A program made the position numbers and the translations under genes. A stretch of DNA of 55,748 nt. Source: an uncultured Alphaproteobacteria bacterium. GTDB lineage: Bacteria > Pseudomonadota > Alphaproteobacteria > MPNO01 > UBA2964. Location of the stretch: assembly GCA_938048165.1 (NCBI GenBank), contig CALIBP010000242.1:1-55748 (forward strand). Direction: 5' to 3'. Below, piece after piece: positions 45,554 to 53,048 of the stretch. How positions within the stretch are numbered: position 1 is the stretch's first letter; each line of letters begins with the position of its first letter. The notes below the pieces were generated by a model that was not told the DNA's origin, did not search any database, and saw only the letters and a program-made list of their open reading frames with translations.

Positions 45554-45829
45554 ATGGAGCAGAAACGGCAGGCCCCCCAAAAAGAACCAGCGGCGCAGAC
45601 ATCTCCCGGGCGTATGCCGGGGAGCCTGATCGAGAGTGAGCGCGAGCATCTGCTGTTCGTCCTGCGCTACGCGCTGGCGCAGAACTTCAAATACCGCCCG
45701 CGCAAACGCCAGCATTATGACGCGGATGATTTCACCACCTGGGCCCAGGCGGTCCTCAACCATATGGAACTCACCGGCCTGCGGTTTTTTAAGGAGGAGG
45801 AGCGGGGGGAAAAGCATTTTTCGTATTGA
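45554..45829 (+). CDS. Hypothetical protein, 91 residues
   Basis: A small, charged protein starting MEQKRQAPQKEPAAQTSPG and continuing with ESEREHLLFVLRYALAQNFKYRPRKRQHYDADDFTTWAQAVLNH, which reads as two amphipathic helices. I do not recognise a family. A TTG at 45518 could extend it by 12 residues. A 132-codon frame on the other strand covers the same bases but reads as an antisense shadow. It marks the start of a run of uncharacterised genes after the catabolic block. Confidence 0.55.
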   Translation: MEQKRQAPQKEPAAQTSPGRMPGSLIESEREHLLFVLRYALAQNFKYRPRKRQHYDADDFTTWAQAVLNHMELTGLRFFKEEERGEKHFSY

Positions 45830-45903
45830 GTCGTAAAAATAGGTTTTAAATCCTATAACATTTTTATAAGATGTTCTCCTAAAGGTAGCAAGGGGGGCGT
45901 GTT

Positions 45904-46365
45904 ATGACGCTAGGTGTCCATTTCGCCATTACAGATGAGCAGAGAAAAGCACTTGAGAATGCTGCAAATGATGAGGAGCGGATTGATTATGTCAAAGAGG
46001 TTATTGAAGAAGAGTGGGATGAGGACTATCTGGTTGAAAGCGACAAAGCCTGGGATACGATCCATCGCAGCTTGGGAGAAATGCCGCCGGGAATAGAGTG
46101 GCTTTATCCGGTTCGTGAAGAGCTCGGCCCGTTTGCCTTGCCTGATGATTATGGCGAATATCCTCTCAAAATCTGCATTCTTGGTGGCAAAAAACTCGTT
46201 GAAGAATACGGGGATTATTTTATCCGGTTGATTGAGCCGCACGAGATTTCCGATCTGGTTCCGGCGCTGGAAAAAATCGATATCGTCGAACTGGGAGAGA
46301 GGTATTTCAAACACTGCAAGGATGTCTGGCCGGAATTTGGCCAAGAGGATTTTGAATATACCTAG
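45904..46365 (+). CDS. DUF1877 family protein
   Basis: A 153-residue protein with the DUF1877 (YfbM-like) pattern: LGVHFAITDEQ at the start, YVKEVIEEEW followed by SDKAWDTIHRSLG, and a C-terminal half with IEPHEISDLVPALEKI. The function is unknown; homologues sit near toxin, immunity and secretion loci in several bacteria but nothing here supports such a role. AAGGGGGG lies upstream of the ATG, and the 75 bases before it are very AT-rich with two small inverted repeats (45839-45856 and 45857-45875). Confidence 0.85.
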   Translation: MTLGVHFAITDEQRKALENAANDEERIDYVKEVIEEEWDEDYLVESDKAWDTIHRSLGEMPPGIEWLYPVREELGPFALPDDYGEYPLKICILGGKKLVEEYGDYFIRLIEPHEISDLVPALEKIDIVELGERYFKHCKDVWPEFGQEDFEYT

Positions 46366-46495
46366 GAATATTTTGTCGTGGTCCGCGATTTTTTTCGGAA
46401 AATGGAAAGAAATGGCCGTTCGGTAATCTTTACCGCTGCCGGCGCGTAAAATTGTGTCGCGTAATCTACTTAATAATCATGGGTCGAGGCTCTTA

Positions 46496-46524
46496 TTGAC
46501 AATACATTAAAAATTGGTAATAAT
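46496..46524 (+). promoter_or_regulatory. Strong sigma-70-like promoter
   Basis: TTGACA at 46496-46501 and TAATAAT at 46518-46524, spacer 16-17 bases, in an AT-rich stretch. Transcription would start near 46530, directly before the hairpin at 46536-46567. Confidence 0.55.
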
Positions 46525-46535
46525 TCCTATTATTA

Positions 46536-46567
46536 AAACCCGTGTCAAAATTTGGCCCGGGTTTTTT
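46536..46567 (+). terminator. Intrinsic terminator
   Basis: AAACCCG and CGGGTTT pair across a 15-base loop and end in a run of six T. It lies 170 bases after the DUF1877 stop but only a few bases after the candidate promoter at 46496-46524. Confidence 0.55.
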
Positions 46568-46573
46568 GTTGGC

Positions 46574-46600
46574 TGGCCGCGGGGACGCGGCGGCCATTTT
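46574..46600 (+). terminator. Second hairpin with T tract
   Basis: TGGCCGC and GCGGCCA pair around a 9-base loop and are followed by five T, seven bases after the previous T tract. It ends 29 bases before the start at 46630. Confidence 0.5.
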
Positions 46601-46629
46601 TATGTCGAAATTTCGCGACGTAAACAGGA

Positions 46630-47766
46630 ATGAGGACCGGAGAGTTTTTGAAAGGTACAGTTGGCCAGGGCGCTGAAAACGATCCTGACGACGTATTCGT
46701 GGTACGACATCTGATGCGGGTCGCTGGCGGAGGAGAAGTGGATCAAACGAAAAATGATCCTGCTACAGATGGATTTTTTGATCTTGAACTTAACGACGAA
46801 GTTCATGAATACCAGGAGAAAAACGGCCTTCGTGTTGACGGCATCCTGACCCCTGGTGGGGAAACCGAGAGAAATATTGACAGTCGTATTGTCGATGATG
46901 GCCGCCCGATTGGACAAACAACCGATTTTTCATTGAACCATAGCGTCGGTGAAGGTGCTGAGAACGTTCCGGAGGATGTCGCGACAGTTCGGCGCTTGCT
47001 CGCTGCTTCAGGCCGCTTGCCATTCGATATCAGCTCTCCACCACCACCATTTATCGACGGAAAAACTGTAGATGTCCTTCGAGATGTTCAGTTGGAAAAG
47101 GGGCTTCCAACAGATGGGTCGGTCTCCGATGGAGATGCAACCCTCGTCGCGTTGCAGGAAGAAGCGGAGGACAAACTTGACAAGCGCGTGAATCAAAAAA
47201 GTGTACAGGTAGCGGCGTTGCCAGCTCTTGTGCTCGCTATTTTGGCCGGTACCAGGGTTGCCGCTCATTTGGCGAAAACTCTCGGCAGGTCAGGGGGCGC
47301 TATCATTGTCGGTGAAGCTGGAAAGAAGGCAGCGGAAGAAATGCGCCGCGAAAGACAGGAGAGAACTGAAGCGGCCCCGCCCGTGCTGAATATCTTTCCT
47401 GGCGGGGCAACAGAGCCGCCGATTCCGGACGGCGATCGTGAAGAGTTCCCCGAACATCGCAATGACGTGCAACCGGAAAGATTTCCTGTGCTGTCCTCAA
47501 GCGGTCCATGGATACAGATTTTACCTGACCAATCAGATGAAAACCTTATTCCTAATATCTTTGAAAACAGAGATTGTCGGGTTGCCCCTGATTGCCGGCA
47601 TTGTTGGAGAGCCTTTTTTGAAGGAACTTTTGCCGGGCGTCGAAAATCGTTTGTAGTGTCTTGGAATGATGATCCCGCAGGTCTTTCAGTTGCTTCCGTC
47701 GAACCTCCAGCCGTTCATATTCGGAGGTTTTTTTACAGGCATCCGGTGCCGGTTCCTTCTTGGTGA
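46630..47766 (+). CDS. Protein with two peptidoglycan-binding-like repeats
   Basis: A 378-residue reading frame. The N-terminal part has two copies of a repeat: GTVGQGAENDPDDVFVVRHLMRVAGG near residue 9 and HSVGEGAENVPEDVATVRRLLAASG near residue 106, each followed by a DG...YQ or DVQ..KGL..DG pattern as in peptidoglycan-binding_1 modules. A hydrophobic stretch (VAALPALVLAILAG) lies near residue 195, then a charged, Pro-rich tail. The last 70 or so residues (from about 47552) overlap the convergent gene and look unlike protein, so the true end may have been lost. AGGA directly abuts the ATG, a poor site. Confidence 0.6.
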   Translation: MRTGEFLKGTVGQGAENDPDDVFVVRHLMRVAGGGEVDQTKNDPATDGFFDLELNDEVHEYQEKNGLRVDGILTPGGETERNIDSRIVDDGRPIGQTTDFSLNHSVGEGAENVPEDVATVRRLLAASGRLPFDISSPPPPFIDGKTVDVLRDVQLEKGLPTDGSVSDGDATLVALQEEAEDKLDKRVNQKSVQVAALPALVLAILAGTRVAAHLAKTLGRSGGAIIVGEAGKKAAEEMRRERQERTEAAPPVLNIFPGGATEPPIPDGDREEFPEHRNDVQPERFPVLSSSGPWIQILPDQSDENLIPNIFENRDCRVAPDCRHCWRAFFEGTFAGRRKSFVVSWNDDPAGLSVASVEPPAVHIRRFFYRHPVPVPSW

Positions 47767-48052
47767 GCCGTAAAATGCGTCTTTGGTAATTTGATTTCAG
47801 ACCAGCTTCGCTCCGGTCAACACTTGCCAGATTACTTTCTACCCTCGCCAGGATTGTCTGCTCCGCGTCAAGTGTGGCCTGAATACGTTCAAGATTGGAT
47901 TGACCGACACCCAGATTGGCGATGAAACCGGCAAATAAAATGACGCCAACGGCAACAAACAGCAGCATGCCGATGGCGACCAGCGCGATCATTGAAAAAC
48001 GCCGCAGTTGAATCGCCCGGCGGCGCAGATCACGGGCAAGCTCCAATCTCAA
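47552..48052 (-). CDS. Small membrane protein with coiled-coil region
   Basis: A 166-residue protein with one or two membrane segments (MIALVAIGMLLFVAVGVILFAGF near residues 21-44) followed by a long heptad-like, charged region (NLERIQATLDAEQTILARVESN, later ERLEVRRKQLKDLRDHH). No family is recognised. It follows the membrane protein gene at 48064 by 11 bases and is probably co-transcribed with it. Its 3' 215 bases overlap the end of the + strand repeat protein, so at least one of the two ends is doubtful. Confidence 0.6.
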   Translation of the reverse strand: MRLELARDLRRRAIQLRRFSMIALVAIGMLLFVAVGVILFAGFIANLGVGQSNLERIQATLDAEQTILARVESNLASVDRSEAGLKSNYQRRILRLTKKEPAPDACKKTSEYERLEVRRKQLKDLRDHHSKTLQTIFDARQKFLQKRLSNNAGNQGQPDNLCFQRY

Positions 48053-48063
48053 CTCGAGTTTGC

Positions 48064-48579
48064 CTAGCAGGGCGCTGTAGATGGAGTCCGGCAGCTCCCA
48101 ACCGGCATTATTTGTTTATCCGGTATTGGTTCGGGTGGGGTTCCGCCAACGATCAGCCCGCGGAAGTCATACAGGATGATCTCAACAAAAATGCAGAAAA
48201 AAACCAGCATGACGACGCCTTGCGGCGTATCCCGCAATCCGCCGATCAAGGACAGGGTGATCATGCCGCCTAGTGTGACAAGTGCGATTTTAATAAAAAA
48301 ACTCGCGACTGGCCGGTTTTTGAGAGGCCAGCTGGTAATTGACGCCAACAGCACGGGTTGCCAGGGTCGAATGCTGTAACAAATGGCAAAGGAAAGGCTG
48401 GCAAGCAGTAAGCCGCTCAGCCCGATGCCGGCGACGTCGGTTTCGCTGCTCATTCTACCAAAGATCGCCTGAAGGAAATCCCCGAAATCAGCGGCAATTC
48501 GCGTCCAGTCATACAGGAGGACGACACTGAAGAGGCCCGTGCCAATAAGAATCAGGATAAACAGAATTTTTCGTTTCAT
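48064..48579 (-). CDS. Membrane protein of unknown function
   Basis: With the ATG at 48579, which has an excellent GGGAGG site nine bases upstream, the protein has 171 residues; an earlier ATG at 48654 is less likely. Four hydrophobic segments are visible, beginning KILFILILIGTGLFSVVLLYDW and ending GVVMLVFFCIFVEIILYDF. No known family is recognised. The short cytoplasmic tail ends in a Pro-rich stretch. The gene sits upstream of the coiled-coil membrane protein gene. Confidence 0.65.
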   Translation of the reverse strand: MKRKILFILILIGTGLFSVVLLYDWTRIAADFGDFLQAIFGRMSSETDVAGIGLSGLLLASLSFAICYSIRPWQPVLLASITSWPLKNRPVASFFIKIALVTLGGMITLSLIGGLRDTPQGVVMLVFFCIFVEIILYDFRGLIVGGTPPEPIPDKQIMPVGSCRTPSTAPC

Positions 48580-48848
48580 GATTGCCTCCCCCCAGAGGTT
48601 GCCCTGTACAAGGCCAACGGATAAAAGGATGGTGCATAATCGCATGGCAGGCAATGGCAGCAGATTAAGTGGCTTGCTATGGCGTGTCCGCGTTCCTCAA
48701 TGGGGCTACCAGGAGCCGCCCTACGCTAGACTCTCAGTCTTCCCTGTGGCACATAACGGCTGCCCGTAGGAATGGGCCGGGCGGATCCCGATCGACTCAG
48801 GATCACCTACTGGAAATTCTTTTTATTACAGGTGGTTAGAGGTCTCAA

Positions 48849-49163
48849 TTGGCAGCGCGTGTGTTCTCCCGGTTTTTCAAAACGCTGATCGTGCTGGTGC
48901 TGCTTGCCGGCGCGGCGATTACCGCGACCTGGGTACGTTATGACAGTTTTGATCCCTGTGTCTGGATGGAAAAGGATATGGTCGCGGATTCGAGCCTGCC
49001 GGCGCTGATCGTCACGGCACGGATCAAGGCAGCTTTTCTGTTAGATGGCATTACCGCACCGACGCCAAAGCAATGTCTCTATGCCTGGTGGCAGCATCGT
49101 TTTGAAGATGCCAAAGCGGCTGGCAAACCACCTCCCAAAACCGAAAAAACTGACAAGAAATAG
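48849..49163 (+). CDS. Small exported or membrane-anchored protein
   Basis: A 104-residue protein with an N-terminal hydrophobic segment (FFKTLIVLVLLAGAAITATW) that could be a signal peptide or anchor, then a soluble part with two cysteines (DPCVWM, KQCLYAWWQHRF) and a Lys-rich C terminus. The start is a TTG with GAGG about seven bases upstream; a GTG at 48861 is an alternative. The cysteine spacing would allow one disulphide in the periplasm. No family is recognised. Confidence 0.6.
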   Translation: MAARVFSRFFKTLIVLVLLAGAAITATWVRYDSFDPCVWMEKDMVADSSLPALIVTARIKAAFLLDGITAPTPKQCLYAWWQHRFEDAKAAGKPPPKTEKTDKK

Positions 49164-49263
49164 TAAGTCCTTTGGTGGCGCTGCCAGTGCGGGTAGACCG
49201 CAGGGTTTCGGGCGTTAGAATAACCCGAAAAATATAATCGATACCCACAGCTGGGAGGCTATC

Positions 49264-50454
49264 GTGGTGGATAATTTTCTGCGTGATAAACCGGTCGCGA
49301 TTATCGCCTATGGCGAGGTCCAGAACCAGCGGAGCTCAGGCAAGCGGCCATATGAGTTTGCCGCTGAAGTCATGGGCCAGATGCTGGAAAAGACCGGGCT
49401 CAAAAATTCGGATATTGACGGGCTGGCGACCCATATGCCGACCGCCGAGGCGGGCAACACCTTCTACACCAATACTCTGGCCGATAATCTAGGGCTGCAG
49501 CCACGCTGGTTACAGTTGACTGATATTGGCGGCTGTTCGCCCTCTGGCAATATTGCGCGGGCAGCGGCAGCGATTGTCACAGGCCAGTGCGAGATGGTGA
49601 TGTGCGTGGCCGCCGATAGCACCGGTACGACTGGTGTCGGGCATCGTCGGCTGGGTGGTTATCGTCAGGAATTTATGGAGCCGATTGGCTTTCAGGGACC
49701 GCCGGTGGCGTTTGGTCTTATCAGCCATGCCTATGATCAGAAATACGGGCTGAACCTGGAAGCGCTCGGCCATCTTGCGGTGGTGCAGCGTAATGGCGCG
49801 CTGGTCAATGACAATGCCATCGAACAGTTCCGCAAGCCGATTACGGTGCAGGATTATATGGAGTCGCGGATCATCGCGGAGCCGATCCGGCTGCTCGATT
49901 GCGTCATGCGTTGCGATGGCGGTAATGGTCTACTGATCACCAGCACTGAACGCGCCAGGGCCATGGGACTGGAGAAGCTGGTCTATCCGGTGGCCTATTC
50001 GGAGATCACCAATTTTGAACCCGATGATCCCAACCCGGACGTGACGGAAACCGGCTTTGCGACCGTTGGGCCGGAGGTCTTTGCCAAGGCAGGCATGTCG
50101 CCGGATGATATCGACATGTTCCACCCCTATGACGATTTCCTCATCGCGATGATGTTGCAGATGGAACAGATCGGGTTCTGTGGCCGGGGCGAGGGCGCGG
50201 ACTTTATTCTCGGTACGGATATGTCCCCGATCGGGACGTTGCCGCTTAATACCGGTGGTGGACAGATTTCCGCTGGCCAGCCGGGTCTCGGTGGCGGTGG
50301 TGTGAACCTGACCGAGGCGATCCGTCAGTTGATGGGCGAGGCGACGGGCCGTCAGGTAGAAGACGCCAAGAACGCGCTGGTTACCGGTATCGGCGTGATC
50401 CCCTATTTCCGCAATTGGGGCAGCAGCAACTGTATGATATTGGAGGGTGCATAA
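49264..50454 (+). CDS. Thiolase family protein (SCP-x/lipid-transfer type)
   Basis: A 396-residue thiolase-fold protein. The probable nucleophile is Cys91 in GGCSPSGNIARAAAAI, followed by FHPYDDF and NTGGGQISAGQPG near the C terminus. It belongs to the non-decarboxylating SCP-x/acetyl-CoA acetyltransferase-like group, whose members often need a DUF35 partner; such a gene follows after 1 base. The start is GTG at 49264, six bases after GGGAGG. It may cleave a 3-oxoacyl-CoA or a side chain of an imported compound. Confidence 0.88.
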   Translation: MVDNFLRDKPVAIIAYGEVQNQRSSGKRPYEFAAEVMGQMLEKTGLKNSDIDGLATHMPTAEAGNTFYTNTLADNLGLQPRWLQLTDIGGCSPSGNIARAAAAIVTGQCEMVMCVAADSTGTTGVGHRRLGGYRQEFMEPIGFQGPPVAFGLISHAYDQKYGLNLEALGHLAVVQRNGALVNDNAIEQFRKPITVQDYMESRIIAEPIRLLDCVMRCDGGNGLLITSTERARAMGLEKLVYPVAYSEITNFEPDDPNPDVTETGFATVGPEVFAKAGMSPDDIDMFHPYDDFLIAMMLQMEQIGFCGRGEGADFILGTDMSPIGTLPLNTGGGQISAGQPGLGGGGVNLTEAIRQLMGEATGRQVEDAKNALVTGIGVIPYFRNWGSSNCMILEGA

Positions 50455-50455
50455 C

Positions 50456-50875
50456 ATGGCTGATGAAAAACCAAACCCGCCACCGCCCGTGCCAACGCCC
50501 TCTTTGGTCAGTCAGCCGATGTGGGATGCGGCCAAGGAAGGCAAGCTTGCGTTGCAAGTTGACCCTGTTTCCGGAAAAGCGCAGTTCTGGCCGCGTCCGG
50601 TGAATGTGCAGACCGGTAGGGCCGATTACGAATGGCGGGAAGTGTCAGGCAAAGGCACGTTGTCGGCCTGGACCAAAGTTCATGTGCCAGCCCCGGGCTT
50701 CGCTGATCGGGTGCCTTATATTCTGGGTTCCGTTGATCTCGTAGAGGGTGGCCGGATCGTTGCACAGCTGGTCAATGTTGAAGATGAAGCGCTGACGCCC
50801 GGTATGGCGGTCAAGGTAAGCTGGGAAAAACGCTCGAAAGAGACCAACGTCTATCAGTTCGAACCAGATGTCTGA
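50456..50875 (+). CDS. DUF35 OB-fold protein without zinc cysteines
   Basis: A 139-residue protein whose C-terminal OB-fold part (LSAWTKVHVPAPGFADRVPYILGSVDL, then EDEALTPGMAVKVSWEKR) fits DUF35. Family members normally have a rubredoxin-like zinc ribbon with four cysteines before this domain; here the matching stretch is LQVDPVSGKAQFWPRPVNVQTGRADYEW with no cysteine at all. It is encoded 1 base after the thiolase and probably forms a complex with it. The family shuttles or gates acyl-CoA chains for thiolases. Confidence 0.8.
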   Translation: MADEKPNPPPPVPTPSLVSQPMWDAAKEGKLALQVDPVSGKAQFWPRPVNVQTGRADYEWREVSGKGTLSAWTKVHVPAPGFADRVPYILGSVDLVEGGRIVAQLVNVEDEALTPGMAVKVSWEKRSKETNVYQFEPDV

Positions 50876-50944
50876 CGGCAGAAGTGGATAGAGATTTATT
50901 TACGGATTTCGCTGACAGGCGCATAGTTGGCGGATAGCAGAGAT

Positions 50945-50972
50945 TTTGAACCGGGAAGTTTGAACCGGGAGG
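50945..50972 (+). repeat. Tandem 14-base repeat containing the ribosome site
   Basis: TTTGAACCGGGAAG is followed directly by TTTGAACCGGGAGG; the single difference turns the weak GGGAAG into the GGGAGG Shine-Dalgarno site used by the TauD-like gene six bases further on. Likely a slippage duplication. Confidence 0.7.
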
Positions 50973-50978
50973 TTTGAT

Positions 50979-52079
50979 ATGTTCGGATTAACAGGCGGCG
51001 GCGCGATGCCAACCACGATGCCCAACCCCGGCCGTCAGCCAGCGGCACCCGGCATGATGTGTCCTGATCCAGCAGGCTGGTACGCCCAGGATATGGCAAA
51101 GCTTTCAGATCAATGGATTTATACGCTATCACAACGGCAGGTCGACGAGCTGATCGATAAGGTGGCGATCCTCGAGCGCGATGGCATCGACATCAAAGAC
51201 ATCACCCGTGAATTATTTCCGCTGTCCAATACAGGGCCGGCGCTGGAAGATGTTTATCATCAGCTGACGGAAGGGCGGGGTTTTGTCCTGATCCGGGGAC
51301 TCCCGGTACAAGAGATGACGACGTGGCAGGCGGGCGCTGCGTTCTTTGGCATGGGCACCTATCTTGGGCGGGCAGTATCGCAGAATCCGATGGGGCACCT
51401 GCTGGGGCATGTCAAAAACCTCGGCAAGGATTATGACGATCCGATGGTGCGGGGATATCAGACCGCCGCGCAGATGAACTTTCACAGCGACCAGTGTGAT
51501 TATGTCGGGCTGATGTGTATGCATCCCGCCAAGAGTGGTGGGGCCAGCCTGATTGCCAGCTCAATCACCGTCTATAACGAGATGCAAAAGCGCCGCCCTG
51601 ATCTGGCGGCGGCCTTGTGCAATATTTTCTATTTTACCAAGCATGGTGAGGTAAAAGAGGGCGAAGACCCGTTTTACTGTATGCCAATCTTTGGCTTTCA
51701 TGAAGGTTACTTATCGATTCGCGCTGGCGGGGCGCATGTCCGAAAAGCGCAAACGCTGCCCGGCGTTCCCAAGTTCACGGAGACTGACATCGAAGCGCTG
51801 GATATGTTCCAGGAACTGGCTAAGGAGCTTTATATGCCGATGGAATTCGAGGTCGGTGACATCCAGTTCCTCCACAACCATGTGATGCTGCATACACGGA
51901 CGGCATTTGAAGATTTCGAAGAGCCTGAGAAGAAACGTCATTTGATGCGGCTGTGGCTATGCGATCGTGAAGGCCGCCCGACGCCGCCCGGATTCCGTGA
52001 AAACATCAGCGGAATTGAGGTCGATGGTACCATCCATACCGCCCCTCTCGATATGGTCGAAGGGGCGGGCGCTGACTGA
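50979..52079 (+). CDS. TauD/TfdA-like Fe(II)/2-oxoglutarate dioxygenase
   Basis: A 366-residue dioxygenase. The facial triad reads His169-x-Asp171 in MNFHSDQCD and the distal His305 in HVMLHTRTAF, with the oxoglutarate-binding Arg in RHLMRLWL about 14 residues later. This family hydroxylates carbons next to sulphonate, ether, phosphonate or carboxylate groups, or acts on betaine-like substrates; the long N-terminal part and GRGFVLIRGLP stretch are typical. The substrate is unknown. The ribosome site lies within a tandem repeat. Confidence 0.88.
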   Translation: MFGLTGGGAMPTTMPNPGRQPAAPGMMCPDPAGWYAQDMAKLSDQWIYTLSQRQVDELIDKVAILERDGIDIKDITRELFPLSNTGPALEDVYHQLTEGRGFVLIRGLPVQEMTTWQAGAAFFGMGTYLGRAVSQNPMGHLLGHVKNLGKDYDDPMVRGYQTAAQMNFHSDQCDYVGLMCMHPAKSGGASLIASSITVYNEMQKRRPDLAAALCNIFYFTKHGEVKEGEDPFYCMPIFGFHEGYLSIRAGGAHVRKAQTLPGVPKFTETDIEALDMFQELAKELYMPMEFEVGDIQFLHNHVMLHTRTAFEDFEEPEKKRHLMRLWLCDREGRPTPPGFRENISGIEVDGTIHTAPLDMVEGAGAD

Positions 52080-52109
52080 GACTTCGCTAACCCAGCCGAA
52101 AGAAATTTC

Positions 52110-53036
52110 ATGACAACACCGCCGGACCCATCCGGAACCGATACGCGACGTCTTGTGTCGGGCTATGCGCTGCTGACAGCCGGTATTCTCTTCTGGGCTG
52201 GCAACGCTGTTGTCGGTCGCGCTGCGGCAGGGGCCGATATTCCCCCTTTAACCCTTAACTTTTTTCGCTGGTCCATCGCGCTAGTATTTTTCCTGGCGAT
52301 ATTTGGCCGATCAACCTGGGCGCAGCGGCAGCTGCTGTGGCAGCACCGCAAGTTCATTGTCATCTATTCAATCCTCACGATCGTCGGTTTTAACTGCACT
52401 TTCTATGTTGCGCTACAGAAAACCACTGTGCTGCAGGCATCGCTAATCCAGTCAATCCTGCCGGTCCTGGTGCTGTTACTGGCGCTGGTTGTCATGAAGA
52501 CCAGAATCACCGGTCAGCAATGGTGGGGCGTTGTGTTTTCGATTGGCGGTGCGGCGCTGATTGTGATCCGGGGCGATTGGGAAATTGTAAAATCGCTGCG
52601 CATTCAGGACGGCGATATCTGGGCGCTTGTAGCGGTATTTCTCTGGGCGCTACAGGCGTTTTTGATGCGCTACAAACCAAAATCCATCGATATCATGCCA
52701 TTTATGACAGCGCTGGCGACCGTTGGGGTCATCATTATGACGCCGATGTATATTTGGGAATCGACGGTCATTAAGCCGACGCCGTTCACGCAAGAGAGCA
52801 TCATGCTGTTTCTCTATCTGGGGATCTTTGCCGGGTTTTTAGGGACCACGTCGTGGAATGAAGGCACCTATCGAACCGGCCCGGCACAGGCGGGGTATTT
52901 TGGTAATCTCTATCCGGTTTTTGCCGGCGGGCTGGCGATCCTGCTGCTCGGTGAAACGCTGCATTGGTATCACATGCTGGGTGCCGGGTTGGTGGTCGCT
53001 GGGATCTGGCTGGCGATTTTTCACAAATCAAAATAG
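52110..53036 (+). CDS. EamA/DMT-family transporter
   Basis: A 308-residue inner-membrane protein with about ten hydrophobic segments in two EamA halves; the first half begins LTAGILFWAGNAVVGRAAAG and the second contains VAVFLWALQAFLMRY and GNLYPVFAGGLAILLLGE. Proteins of this type export amino acids or metabolites or import nucleoside-like compounds, and the direction cannot be told. It lies 30 bases after the dioxygenase gene and 12 before the molybdenum hydroxylase gene. Confidence 0.9.
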   Translation: MTTPPDPSGTDTRRLVSGYALLTAGILFWAGNAVVGRAAAGADIPPLTLNFFRWSIALVFFLAIFGRSTWAQRQLLWQHRKFIVIYSILTIVGFNCTFYVALQKTTVLQASLIQSILPVLVLLLALVVMKTRITGQQWWGVVFSIGGAALIVIRGDWEIVKSLRIQDGDIWALVAVFLWALQAFLMRYKPKSIDIMPFMTALATVGVIIMTPMYIWESTVIKPTPFTQESIMLFLYLGIFAGFLGTTSWNEGTYRTGPAQAGYFGNLYPVFAGGLAILLLGETLHWYHMLGAGLVVAGIWLAIFHKSK

Positions 53037-53048
53037 CGCGGCGCGACG

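Noticed and set aside
45419-45817. 132-codon - strand frame
   Set aside because: It overlaps the + strand 91-residue gene, crosses the probable terminator and reads as an antisense shadow.
45830-45903. Mobile element boundary in the AT-rich gap
   Set aside because: Two small inverted repeats are present, but there is no transposase, target duplication or integrase.
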